Shown here: piece after piece, positions 28,201 through 36,701 of the stretch
How the letters are laid out: each line of letters opens with the position of its first letter
Numbering within the stretch: the stretch's first letter is position 1
NCBI GenBank assembly: GCA_017961765.1
Contig: JAGCWQ010000221.1
Coordinates: 1-64,000 of the forward strand
Origin: Paludibacteraceae bacterium
GTDB lineage: Bacteria > Bacteroidota > Bacteroidia > Bacteroidales > Paludibacteraceae
Reading direction: 5' to 3'
DNA: 64,000 nt
Translations under genes and position numbers: made by a program
Notes under the pieces: generated by a model
Seen by the model: the letters and a program-made list of their open reading frames with translations, nothing else
Databases searched by the model: none
Told to the model about the DNA's origin: nothing

Positions 28201-31200
28201 TTTTGAAAGATGCTGTGGTGAAGGTGAATGGTGACACGTTGTTGTCGATTCCCGAAGAGCGAAGTGCGACTTTGAATTCGAAAACCATAAAGTATTCCTT
28301 CCAATTGGATACCATCCCTTCTTCGTTGATTCTCACGGCGCAAGCCATGACGAGTGGCGGAACCAATTCGATTGGTCTGATTGAGATTAAGGCAGAGTCG
28401 GACAGCACGGTTTCAAATCCAGGGGGCGAAACCAAACCGTTACAGACCTTGGCTGTCGGTTCGTGGGAAAAGGATGAGTTCACCACCTCGTTCACTCCTC
28501 GGACGTGGGATTTCTCGGATACCCTTCCTGCTATACTTCAAAAGCCGGGCATCTATAGCATTGCCTTTACCTACAAATCAGGAGGGCAGAAACTAGTTTT
28601 GAAAGATGCCGTGGTGCGGGCTGATGGAGATACATTGATAGCGGTTCCCGAAGAACGGAGCGCGGGTTCTAGTCCGAAAGAGATAAAGTACACCTTCAAA
28701 ATCGATTCTGTACCTTCGAGTTTGATTCTTACGGCTTATGCCATGACAAGTGGCGGTACAAACTCGAATGGAGTGATAGAAATTAGGGCCGAACAGGAGG
28801 GGACGCCAACCGACTCGATTTCGGAACTGGACGGCACGTTAGCGCATAGAATGTCGATTGAGTCGTGGAAAAAGGGCGATTACACCACCTCCTATACTGA
28901 TCGGTTCTGGGATTTCTCAAGTTTGGTGCCGACGGTTGTGAAAGCTCCTGGTCCATATAGCATTCTGTTTACCTACAAGGCGGGTGCTCACAAATTGGTT
29001 TTGTCTCAAGCGGCCATCAAGGCGGATGGAGTTGTGGTAGATTCCTTCCCTGAAGAGCGGAGTGCTGGGTCTAGTCCGAAGACGATCAAGTATTCGTTTA
29101 CACTCAATTCTATTCCTAAGAAACTCATACTTACGGCGCGTGGGCGTACTGATGGAGGAAACAACTCGAATGGTGTGATTGAGTTTTTGTCCGGAAACGC
29201 CAACGATGTGGTAGTGGATAGTGTGTTGTGGATTGGCGTGGGGAAAACGACGATTGCCAGCAATGCCTACGCAGGGAGGGAAGATTTCAATAAAGTGGTG
29301 ATTCCTGAAGGGGTCACGATGATTTCTTCCTACGCATTCCGTAACAATCCGAACCTTGTTGAGGTGGTCTTGCCGACGACCTGCACCTCATTGATGGGCT
29401 TCGTTTTCCAAAATTGTAGCAGGCTTACCACAATAGACCTATCGCACGTGATCTCTTTTGGCGATTATGTCTTCAATGGATGCAATGCCTTGGCGGATGC
29501 TCATTTGAGTGACGAGGTTACGAAGATAGGATGGCTGACATTCCCTGAGTCGACGGTGATCTATTGCAAGGCAGGTGGCATTGTCTATGATTTTGTAAGA
29601 AAGAACGGTAGTGAATTTTTCTTGACGGGCTATACGGACGAGTGGCAGGCTATGTTGGATGAGGATCCCGATTTGATTTCTGAGGTCAGACGTTCTTACT
29701 TCACATTCGACAAATTGGGTCACCAATGCGAGTGTTACACCAATCGTCCGATGGTGGAAGACAAGGTCCAAGAGCATATCACGCGATTGGTGATCAATTG
29801 CCACGGTGCCCCTCCGGGACCTGCCTTTTTCTGCAAGCAGGCGTTTAAACATTTGGGCAAGCAGTGTGACAATGCAAGGGTGATTGCTCCAGCTTTGTTC
29901 AACAAGCCTTATTTCCCTGCTGATTCGCCGGATAACGCCATCTGGTTCGACAATGCCCAATATTTGGGTGGCGTAGGTGCCTATACGGGAAGGGGCGAGT
30001 ACGTCAATATCTCTGCTTATGAGATAATTGATGAGATGGTGCGCAACACGTTGACATCTGGCTATTATCCGAACATCAAGGAGGTTTGGATTGAGGGCTT
30101 GTCGGCAGGAGGTACGACCATTGCCCATTATTCCATTGTGAATGTTGTCCAAAATGAGTTCCCAGACATCAAGTTCAAATATGTTGCCAAGTGCATTCCA
30201 GATTATGTCTATCTCTCGGACGAGCGTGAGGTGGAAATCAGTGAGAATAGGCTTTTGACCTATGATAACTATCCGAACGGTTTGAGTAACATTGGTGACA
30301 CCACCTATTATCCAGGCAAGATGGGGTTGACGGCGGAGCAGATTGTGGAGCAATTCCGTACGCGTCGCGCTCTATTCATAACAGGAAGCATGGACGATAA
30401 GATTGTTGACGATCCATTTGCTCATGGTGACAATTGGGTGGCTCGAAACGAGAACTATCGTGTTCATCTGAACAGAGTATACGGCACGGAGAACCGAACC
30501 CAGTTTACCTACATCGTGAAAGGTAGGGGGCATGTTGATTTGGGGGACACGCACGTAGTCCAAGATTTCCTTTGGACGGACACGATTCCTCAGGCACTCA
30601 TTGACGAGATGAATTACCAAGCCCCAATATTCGATACGGGTTATGTGGCTGCCAACATCGTATTCCCTGCCAAAGTGACTCCGACAGATGAGCAGTTGGT
30701 GATCCGTCATAAACAGGATTCGAATTATATTTTGGCTCCGGGCGGAACCTATAAGATGGGTGATACCCGAGGGAAAGGCAGTAAGGCAGAGCAACCTGTC
30801 CATAGCGAGACGGTGAAGGATTTCTTGATACGGAAATATCTGGTCACTCAAGAATACTACAACGAGGTGATGGGCAAGAGTTCGGACTTTGAGGGCACAA
30901 ATGGACAGAAACCGGCGGTGGTTAACTGGTATGCCGCTTGTGAGTTCTGCAACAAGTTGAGTGTGCGGGAGGGATTGACTCCTGCTTATTATATCGACAA
31001 AAAGACGGAAGATCCGACCAACAGGAAACGTTATGCTAGCGTCTCTTGGCTTATTGCGATGAATCCTGATGCCAACGGTTACCGCTTGCCTCTGGAAGCC
31101 GAATGGGAGTATGCTGCCCGTGCTGATGTTGATTCGCTTTATCCGGGGACAGATGGAACTGGTCCTGGCGAGGGCAAGAATGGTACGGGGGTAGATTTCT

Positions 31201-31820
31201 ATGCATGGTATTGGAAGAACTCCGGTGATAAATACCTCGGTGGCTTGGAGTCGCAATGGAACTGGAACATCATTGGACCGAACAATGCGACGACGCACCC
31301 TGTCGGACAGAAGAAACCGAACAGATGGGGACTCTACGATATGGCAGGCAATGCCATGGAGTGGTGTTTTGAATGGTATTCCAATAACTACGAGGAGCCG
31401 AACAATATTGGCTATTACAAGGTTTTACGTGGCGGAGACTACCGTGCTTATCGTACGGGATTGCGCGTTTCGGCACGTTCGGCAAAACAACCATCGAAGG
31501 GCGGTGCCATAAGGCTTGTGAGGAATGCATCCCCGGGCGACGAGGCTATTTATGAGGTGGCGAAGAAAGATACAAGCAGTGCCAATCCGTCAGCGATTGA
31601 GGATGATCCATCTGTAGTGGGAATTAATTGTTATGTTTCTGGTCGTACCATCGTGGTGAAAAATGCCACCTCGGATATTTGCGTTTATGATTTTTCGGGC
31701 AGGTTGGTGGCTTGTCGGGGAAAGGCAGGACATGACTCTACGGTTGTCATCCATGTCCCAGAATTAGGTGTTTATATCGTAGAGATAGATGGCATGTCGA
31801 GAAAGGTGGTAGTAAAATAA
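25269..31820 (+). CDS. Giant secreted mosaic protein: LRR, transglutaminase-like, hydrolase-like and FGE-like domains
   Basis: The 2183-residue protein starts at ATG 25269 (or 25272), supported by a signal peptide (MKKFLFFAAILLGINHWVMA) and by GGGAGGAG upstream; a TTG further upstream is rejected. In order: BspA-type LRR_5 repeats (about 25-545); a transglutaminase-like domain (about 690-815: YGDCTEFA, HNHSVAEVYL, FAVDAN give Cys, His, Asp); three copies of a module of about 113 residues (930-1305); more LRR (about 1317-1450); a serine-hydrolase-like domain (about 1457-1784: GLSAGG near 1608, GSMDD and GRGHVD as likely acid and histidine); an FGE-sulfatase-fold domain (about 1817-2090) whose RGGDYRAYRTGLRVSARS lacks the FGE cysteines; and a T9SS-type tail. 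It is probably a surface protein acting on host or dietary proteins, which is inference. The next gene follows after 25 bases. Confidence 0.88.
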   Translation: MMKKFLFFAAILLGINHWVMAQSISEDGVLTIAEGTTTIANKAYYGNEKIKKVVIPSTVTKIGNLAFHNCINLEEVDIPASVTTIGDAAFQNDSLLTQVTLHDGLTALSYRLFKNTAISEITIPSSVKTVGKEVFAGCWNLTAIRVDKYSDAHALLSADSRLAFTENEPVRTREEWLASVTSDILEDGVLTIAAGTTEIPGSKYAGNNSIVKVVCPPSLKRISAYAFRNCKNLEEVYLADTKILMGYVFNGCSSLKKIVVSDSLSQIGNLAIPDAAEMDYPEGSWAQNWYETKYFLTVNDTAIAANKYKGAVYKKVTIGDNVKSIGNNAFANLSNLQELNMGSNVERIGSNAFSGCKKITSVVLPSTLKTLDNSAFSGCSLLEDINLPSQLESIGESCFANTALKSADVPNTVKTVGASAFKGSLVESVIFGTGVANITGTVCSECPNLRSVVIKGAERITSSAFKNSSKLESVTLNEGLTFIGCYAFKDCAALSSIELPSTLKTIMAEAFVGTGILHCDIPSALTDVSASSFPEGVLENDITSKIELKPLNLGITFPTYPLAEDKYVVKSMNSRVINLERITTITADKGDLEWAYERINFPEWNRDYQCILDILGGGADNYELITNSTGERYIRASVGRIPKGESRTIVVRFKVLRTPTEYNGYLSDTPVDHYDDFVAHYLKPSSELGGIVSDSPIFQAIAEENKALTNSPAELAKLAYLYPWDHIRFEKPGTTLGPLKALELGYGDCTEFASLFISICRASGIPCRHIAVATYGGNEPSEFNGHNHSVAEVYLEPVGWFAVDANLGGGSLGGRHRFGHVTTIQLYMRPEGVSFESYAPVVSPSNLHKYETTWRATEAACGDLQRIVTSNVRKADAKLAENHPVEGVPTVTSYSDDEAMQNIINSNNAPSASAYETSLLPPAPDSTCMMVDKWDNGDFETSFAERTWNFSDTIPSIIKKAGAYSIIFTYKSGVHKLVLKDAVVKVNGDTLLSIPEERSATLNSKTIKYSFQLDTIPSSLILTAQAMTSGGTNSIGLIEIKAESDSTVSNPGGETKPLQTLAVGSWEKDEFTTSFTPRTWDFSDTLPAILQKPGIYSIAFTYKSGGQKLVLKDAVVRADGDTLIAVPEERSAGSSPKEIKYTFKIDSVPSSLILTAYAMTSGGTNSNGVIEIRAEQEGTPTDSISELDGTLAHRMSIESWKKGDYTTSYTDRFWDFSSLVPTVVKAPGPYSILFTYKAGAHKLVLSQAAIKADGVVVDSFPEERSAGSSPKTIKYSFTLNSIPKKLILTARGRTDGGNNSNGVIEFLSGNANDVVVDSVLWIGVGKTTIASNAYAGREDFNKVVIPEGVTMISSYAFRNNPNLVEVVLPTTCTSLMGFVFQNCSRLTTIDLSHVISFGDYVFNGCNALADAHLSDEVTKIGWLTFPESTVIYCKAGGIVYDFVRKNGSEFFLTGYTDEWQAMLDEDPDLISEVRRSYFTFDKLGHQCECYTNRPMVEDKVQEHITRLVINCHGAPPGPAFFCKQAFKHLGKQCDNARVIAPALFNKPYFPADSPDNAIWFDNAQYLGGVGAYTGRGEYVNISAYEIIDEMVRNTLTSGYYPNIKEVWIEGLSAGGTTIAHYSIVNVVQNEFPDIKFKYVAKCIPDYVYLSDEREVEISENRLLTYDNYPNGLSNIGDTTYYPGKMGLTAEQIVEQFRTRRALFITGSMDDKIVDDPFAHGDNWVARNENYRVHLNRVYGTENRTQFTYIVKGRGHVDLGDTHVVQDFLWTDTIPQALIDEMNYQAPIFDTGYVAANIVFPAKVTPTDEQLVIRHKQDSNYILAPGGTYKMGDTRGKGSKAEQPVHSETVKDFLIRKYLVTQEYYNEVMGKSSDFEGTNGQKPAVVNWYAACEFCNKLSVREGLTPAYYIDKKTEDPTNRKRYASVSWLIAMNPDANGYRLPLEAEWEYAARADVDSLYPGTDGTGPGEGKNGTGVDFYAWYWKNSGDKYLGGLESQWNWNIIGPNNATTHPVGQKKPNRWGLYDMAGNAMEWCFEWYSNNYEEPNNIGYYKVLRGGDYRAYRTGLRVSARSAKQPSKGGAIRLVRNASPGDEAIYEVAKKDTSSANPSAIEDDPSVVGINCYVSGRTIVVKNATSDICVYDFSGRLVACRGKAGHDSTVVIHVPELGVYIVEIDGMSRKVVVK

Positions 31821-31845
31821 ATGGCAACTAATTGAGATGTAGGGT

Positions 31846-34800
31846 ATGGGAAGATTCTTAATCATAATATGGGCGTGTCTATTGACGGCAATCCCGCTGT
31901 CGGCGCAGACCGTACAGGTGGGCGAATGGAAGTCGGGTGAGTTCACCACCGAGTGGGCGGAGCACGCATGGGAATTTGATGCCTCAAATTTTGTGAAAGG
32001 AGAGAATTGCCTCAAATTCACCTATACAAGAGGTTCACATAAATTGTGTCTAAAGGATGTAAATATCATTGCCGATGGGAAGACGGTGTTGACGGATAGT
32101 CTGGAATTCTCCGCCGGCTCGAATCCGAAAAGTGTGAGTTATATCTTCAGCCTTGATGCGGTACCCACTACTCTCATCCTCACGGCCAATGTCCGCACCG
32201 CAGGTGGTACGGACTCCTACGGTACAATCACGGGAGGTCTTTATGAACCCGAGCCGAGAGTGGAGGCTAATTCCCAATCATGGAAATCGGGCGATTTCAC
32301 GACCAACTGGAAGGATTACTTTTGGGAATTTGATGCCTCAAATTTCGTTAAGGGAAGCAATACCATCACGTTTTTATACATGAGCGGCTCAAACAAACTC
32401 TCGCTTAAAAATGCGAATGTGATAGCTGACGGAACGTGTGTCTTGACAGACAGTGCGGAGATGTCCGCAGGGTCGAATCCGAAGAGCGTAACGTACCTCT
32501 TCGATCTTGATGCCGTTCCAACAACGCTCACGCTTACGGCAACGGCCCGTACGGAAGGAGGAACGAGTTCCAAGGGAATCATATACATAAACGGAGTCCT
32601 CTATATTCCCGAAGGCACTACGGAAATCGGAGGTAGTGCCTATTATGGAAATAAAACCCTCAAAAAAGTGGTGATTCCTTCCACGGTGACAAAAATCGGC
32701 AGTTTGGCTTTCCATAGCTGTACTAATCTTGAGGAGGTGTACATCCCATCTTCGGTGACAACGATCGGGAATGCAGCGTTTCAAAACGATTCGTCGCTGA
32801 AGAAAGTGACGTTGCAGGAGGGATTAACGAATATGCCGTATCGACTTTTTAAAGGGACGGCGATTCGAGAAATTACCATACCATCAACCGTGACGGAATT
32901 TGGTTCGGAACTTTTTTCTTCGTGCGATAGTTTGACAGTGATTAGGGTGGACAAGTATTCTGAGGCCCATGCCTTTTTCTCGTTCGACACGCGGCTTGCC
33001 TTCACCGACAACGAGCCCGTACAAAGCTTTGAACAGTGGCTTTCCTCTGCGCAGTACGATATTCTGGAGGACAGTGTTTTATATATAAAACCGGGCACTA
33101 CGCAGATAAAGGCAAATGCCTATAAAGGGAACACAAGGATTAAGAAAGTTGTTTTCCCTGCCACTCCTACCGTAACAGAGATAGGCAAGCAGGCCTTCTC
33201 TGATTGTGGAAACCTTGAGGAGATAGACATTCCATCGTCGGTGACAACAATCGGCGAGGCGGTCTTCCAAAACGATTCGTCGCTGACGAAAGTGACGTTG
33301 CATGAAGGCCTAACAAATATGCCTTATCGGCTTTTCCGGAAAACGGCGATTCGGGAAATTACCATACCATCAAGCGTGACGGAATTAGGCTCGGAAATCT
33401 TTTCTTCGTGCGATAGTTTGACAGTGATTAGGGTGGACAAGTACACTGATGCCCATGCCTATTTTTGTACAGATTTAAGAATGGAACTTACAGATAAAGA
33501 GCCTGTTCAGACCAAGGAGGAGTGGATCTCCACAGCAAAATATAACATACTTGATGAAGGGGTGCTTTATATTGCCTATGGACAGACAAAAATATCAGAT
33601 AATCAATACGATGGCCGTGATGATATTGTGGAAATCCGATTTTCGGAGACGTTGGAAAAAATAGGACAGAGGGCGTTTAGGAAAAATACTGGGCTGAAAA
33701 AAGTGGTTATACCAGGGAATGTCAAATTGATTGCAGACGGGGCTTTTTCAGGCTGTCCTAATCTTGAAGAAGTAATTATGGAAGAGGGTGTTGAGCAGAT
33801 TAAAGTGTATGCTTTTTATGGTTGTCCCCAACTGAATTCTGTTACGATGCCTAAATCACTCCAGACAATAATTCCGGATGGACTCTATTGGGAGAATAAG
33901 TCGACAAGGGTATTCCATTGTTATTTAGGAAGCGAGGCCTATCGATTGGCATCGGAAAATAACTATCAAAGAATTGATATTATTGGCATTGAGGAGGAGG
34001 GTATAGGCGAGATTGATTTGTCCTATTTATCCCTTTCTGGAAATAAAACAATTAAGGCAGGTCTGCTCCAAAATTTGGCATTTGAGAAAGTCGATTTAGG
34101 CAATGAACTTACGGAGATAGGCGAAAATCCCTTCCATGAGAGTACTGTAATTCGTGTGAAACGAGATACGTATGGTGATGCGTGGGCAATAGAGCATGGC
34201 TACTATCTCTGTGGTGTGCTTGCCGATTTGAATGTCTATACAAAAGACCAATCGAAGCTGATAGAGGAAGATTTTACTCGCATTTTGTGCGATGATACCC
34301 CTTATGCCGAATGGACTTCCTACAAATTCGATACGCAACATCCGTTGAAATTGGAGGAAGTTGATGGCAAACTCGTCTTAACTTCGTTTATGCTTTATCC
34401 CTGTGAAAATGTGACCGTCACCACAAAGGAGGGGGAGACGCTTATCAGCAACAAGACCATACAGCCGTTGACACGGACGGTATTGTGCGATTTTGATTTC
34501 TTCACGGACAGTGTAGAACATTTTACGCTTACTACTGACGATGCCTTTTATCAGAGGCTTGTCTCCATTCCGATAAAATGGACTCTTTCTTTTTCTGGTA
34601 GCGTTCGCAGAACTTCGGCTGCAGACGATAATTTTGTTGAGACTATGCATCAAGCTTATGCTCGTGAGTATCTTGCAGGAATCTACAATGTGGCATATAT
34701 AATGGGTACTGATGAATACGAAAGGCGTTGTTATGAGGCAGTTGAAAATAAGACACTTGTTACGAACGAGGAACTTACGGAATACCTAACGAAAGAACAG

Positions 34801-36408
34801 ATGGAAAAGCTTTTGGAAAAGACAAAGGTTTGGACGCTTGTTCTGGGTAGGGACAATATTGGAGGACTTGGTGGAGGAAGTACACTTACTTTGGTAAGGG
34901 ATTATATTTTAGGTCTTTCCCTTGGGCGTCCCAATGCTTTCTGGCATGAATTTTCGCACTGCATGGGTTGGGGACACGGACAAGGCAATATGTGTAATGA
35001 TGGGCGTCCAGAACCATTCGATGAGGACTGGCCAAGCATTGGCAGTAAACTTTATCAGGAAGAATACAAGAAGGGAACTCCCCCATATATGGACGGCAAG
35101 ATGCTTTTAAATACAAATTTGTTCTCGCGGGATGAACTCTTTCCAACGACTATGGACGATGATGTTGTCCTAGGCGATACTCTTTATGTCACGGAGGGGA
35201 TGCCGTTTGTGGATTCTCATAAGGATCAAACAGATTTCTCAAAAGTAACGATACCGTCTTCAGTAGAGGTGATTAATAGCTCTGCTTTTTCTGGGACAAA
35301 AATTGAGGAGGTGGAATTGTCTTCCAATGTTACGATAATAAAAAAACAGGCATTCTTCTCATGTGCAGAGTTACAATCTATAACCCTCACAAACAGCGTG
35401 AAAGAGATAGGAGAAGCGGCGTTCCAAAACTGCACATCGCTCACCAAGGTGGAAATACCAAGCAGTATTAGAGAACTCAAATACAGGACATTTAAAAACT
35501 CTGGACTTACTGAAATCGCTATTCCGGGTACTGTCAAGGTGATAGGCAAGGAGGTCTTCCAAGAGTGCAAGGATTTGAAAACGGTGGTGATTGAGTCAGG
35601 TGTTAAGAAAATCGACAACAATGCCTTCCTGAACACAGGCATCGAAAAAATAGAGATTCCGGAGAGTGTTACAACTTTCGGAAAATCAGTCACTTCTAAG
35701 GACGTGGTATGGGTGGTGAAATACGGCTCTGCGGCTTTCTATTATGCGATGGATAACAATTATCCGATAGAACTATTGCCTGAGCCGGAGGAGGAGATTG
35801 TGGCAAAAATCATAGCGGACGGGGAGACGGCTGACCCTGCATCGGTAACAGGTTGGGAGAGTGGCGATTTCTTGTCGACCAATGTCCGTCGTAGTTGGAA
35901 TTTTTCGGATGCGCTCAAGGGAGGCGGCGATTACAAGGTAACGTTCAAATACACAGGTGGCGCGTGTCGCCTTTGCTTGTCGGATGCACTTTTTGTGGCA
36001 GACGGGAAGGCCATCTCCTACATTCCAGAAATGCGTTCTGCGGGATCCAATCCTCGTCAGATTGTTTACGAGATCACGGTCCCTGCTGGCACCGAGAAAT
36101 TGGAGCTCTATGCATTGGCTAGGACGGGCGGAGGCACAGAGTCCTACGGAACGATAAAGGTTGATTATCTAGGCGGATCCAATGCCATCGATGATGCTCG
36201 GGTGGATGGTCAAAACATCTATGTCCTCCATCGTACCATTGTGGTGGAAAATGCCACCTCGGATATCTGCGTTTATAATCTTTCGGGCAGGTTGGTGGCT
36301 TGTAGAGAAAAGGGAAACCTTGTCTCTACGGTGGGCATCCCCGTTCCAATCTCAGGCATTTATATCGTAGAAGTGGGAGGTGTGTCGCAAAAGGTGTTGG
36401 TTGAATGA
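31846..36408 (+). CDS. Giant secreted mosaic protein with BspA-type LRRs and metzincin-type protease motif
   Basis: This 1520-residue protein has a signal peptide (MGRFLIIIWACLLTAIPLSA). In order: two copies of the roughly 110-residue module shared with the gene before it (about 23-130 and 141-245); LRR_5 repeats (about 250-775); a domain of about 790-1080 with HEFSHCMGWGH starting at residue 1034, an exact HExxHxxGxxH zinc motif of metzincin proteases, preceded by GGLGGGSTLTL, a possible edge strand; more LRR (about 1105-1310); a third module copy (about 1334-1442); and a C-terminal T9SS-type sorting domain almost identical to the neighbour's. Only 25 bases separate the two genes, so they are probably one operon. 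I infer a cell-surface protease with binding repeats. The substrate is unknown. Confidence 0.88.
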   Translation: MGRFLIIIWACLLTAIPLSAQTVQVGEWKSGEFTTEWAEHAWEFDASNFVKGENCLKFTYTRGSHKLCLKDVNIIADGKTVLTDSLEFSAGSNPKSVSYIFSLDAVPTTLILTANVRTAGGTDSYGTITGGLYEPEPRVEANSQSWKSGDFTTNWKDYFWEFDASNFVKGSNTITFLYMSGSNKLSLKNANVIADGTCVLTDSAEMSAGSNPKSVTYLFDLDAVPTTLTLTATARTEGGTSSKGIIYINGVLYIPEGTTEIGGSAYYGNKTLKKVVIPSTVTKIGSLAFHSCTNLEEVYIPSSVTTIGNAAFQNDSSLKKVTLQEGLTNMPYRLFKGTAIREITIPSTVTEFGSELFSSCDSLTVIRVDKYSEAHAFFSFDTRLAFTDNEPVQSFEQWLSSAQYDILEDSVLYIKPGTTQIKANAYKGNTRIKKVVFPATPTVTEIGKQAFSDCGNLEEIDIPSSVTTIGEAVFQNDSSLTKVTLHEGLTNMPYRLFRKTAIREITIPSSVTELGSEIFSSCDSLTVIRVDKYTDAHAYFCTDLRMELTDKEPVQTKEEWISTAKYNILDEGVLYIAYGQTKISDNQYDGRDDIVEIRFSETLEKIGQRAFRKNTGLKKVVIPGNVKLIADGAFSGCPNLEEVIMEEGVEQIKVYAFYGCPQLNSVTMPKSLQTIIPDGLYWENKSTRVFHCYLGSEAYRLASENNYQRIDIIGIEEEGIGEIDLSYLSLSGNKTIKAGLLQNLAFEKVDLGNELTEIGENPFHESTVIRVKRDTYGDAWAIEHGYYLCGVLADLNVYTKDQSKLIEEDFTRILCDDTPYAEWTSYKFDTQHPLKLEEVDGKLVLTSFMLYPCENVTVTTKEGETLISNKTIQPLTRTVLCDFDFFTDSVEHFTLTTDDAFYQRLVSIPIKWTLSFSGSVRRTSAADDNFVETMHQAYAREYLAGIYNVAYIMGTDEYERRCYEAVENKTLVTNEELTEYLTKEQMEKLLEKTKVWTLVLGRDNIGGLGGGSTLTLVRDYILGLSLGRPNAFWHEFSHCMGWGHGQGNMCNDGRPEPFDEDWPSIGSKLYQEEYKKGTPPYMDGKMLLNTNLFSRDELFPTTMDDDVVLGDTLYVTEGMPFVDSHKDQTDFSKVTIPSSVEVINSSAFSGTKIEEVELSSNVTIIKKQAFFSCAELQSITLTNSVKEIGEAAFQNCTSLTKVEIPSSIRELKYRTFKNSGLTEIAIPGTVKVIGKEVFQECKDLKTVVIESGVKKIDNNAFLNTGIEKIEIPESVTTFGKSVTSKDVVWVVKYGSAAFYYAMDNNYPIELLPEPEEEIVAKIIADGETADPASVTGWESGDFLSTNVRRSWNFSDALKGGGDYKVTFKYTGGACRLCLSDALFVADGKAISYIPEMRSAGSNPRQIVYEITVPAGTEKLELYALARTGGGTESYGTIKVDYLGGSNAIDDARVDGQNIYVLHRTIVVENATSDICVYNLSGRLVACREKGNLVSTVGIPVPISGIYIVEVGGVSQKVLVE
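32593..33561 (+). repeat. Internal 486-bp direct repeat in the metzincin mosaic gene
   Basis: Two consecutive LRR blocks, about 32593-33075 and 33076-33561, are very alike at the DNA level. For example AACGATTCGTCGCTGA and TCTTCGTGCGATAGTTTGAC occur in both at a fixed offset of 486 bases (162 codons). A related block at about 25350-25830 lies in the preceding gene. This points to fairly recent in-frame duplication of a whole LRR block. Confidence 0.75.
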
Positions 36409-36701
36409 TTATAGTCCCCGAAGAGAAAAAATCCTGAAAACCATTCTATTGCAGGATTGTGGGTTCTCGTTGTTCCTTGTGGTCGTGTATGGATCTTTGG
36501 GGAAACATGTACGACGGGGAAACAAGGGAGGTTGAATTTTTAGAGCCCAGCGCAAAAGAAGAGGGCTAATTTTTGCATAAATCGTGGATTTTGCCGAATA
36601 TTGCACTATCAGATCAAAACACCCGTAGAGGGGCAATTTCCAGAGATTAGAAATCGTTAATAATTTGAAAATGTGGAAATTGAAAAAATAGTGTAGATAT
36701 T

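Noticed and set aside
29439..31298. Two minus-strand frames of over 300 residues
   Set aside because: Both are antisense to the hydrolase-like and FGE-like domains of the first mosaic protein, which are supported by motifs.
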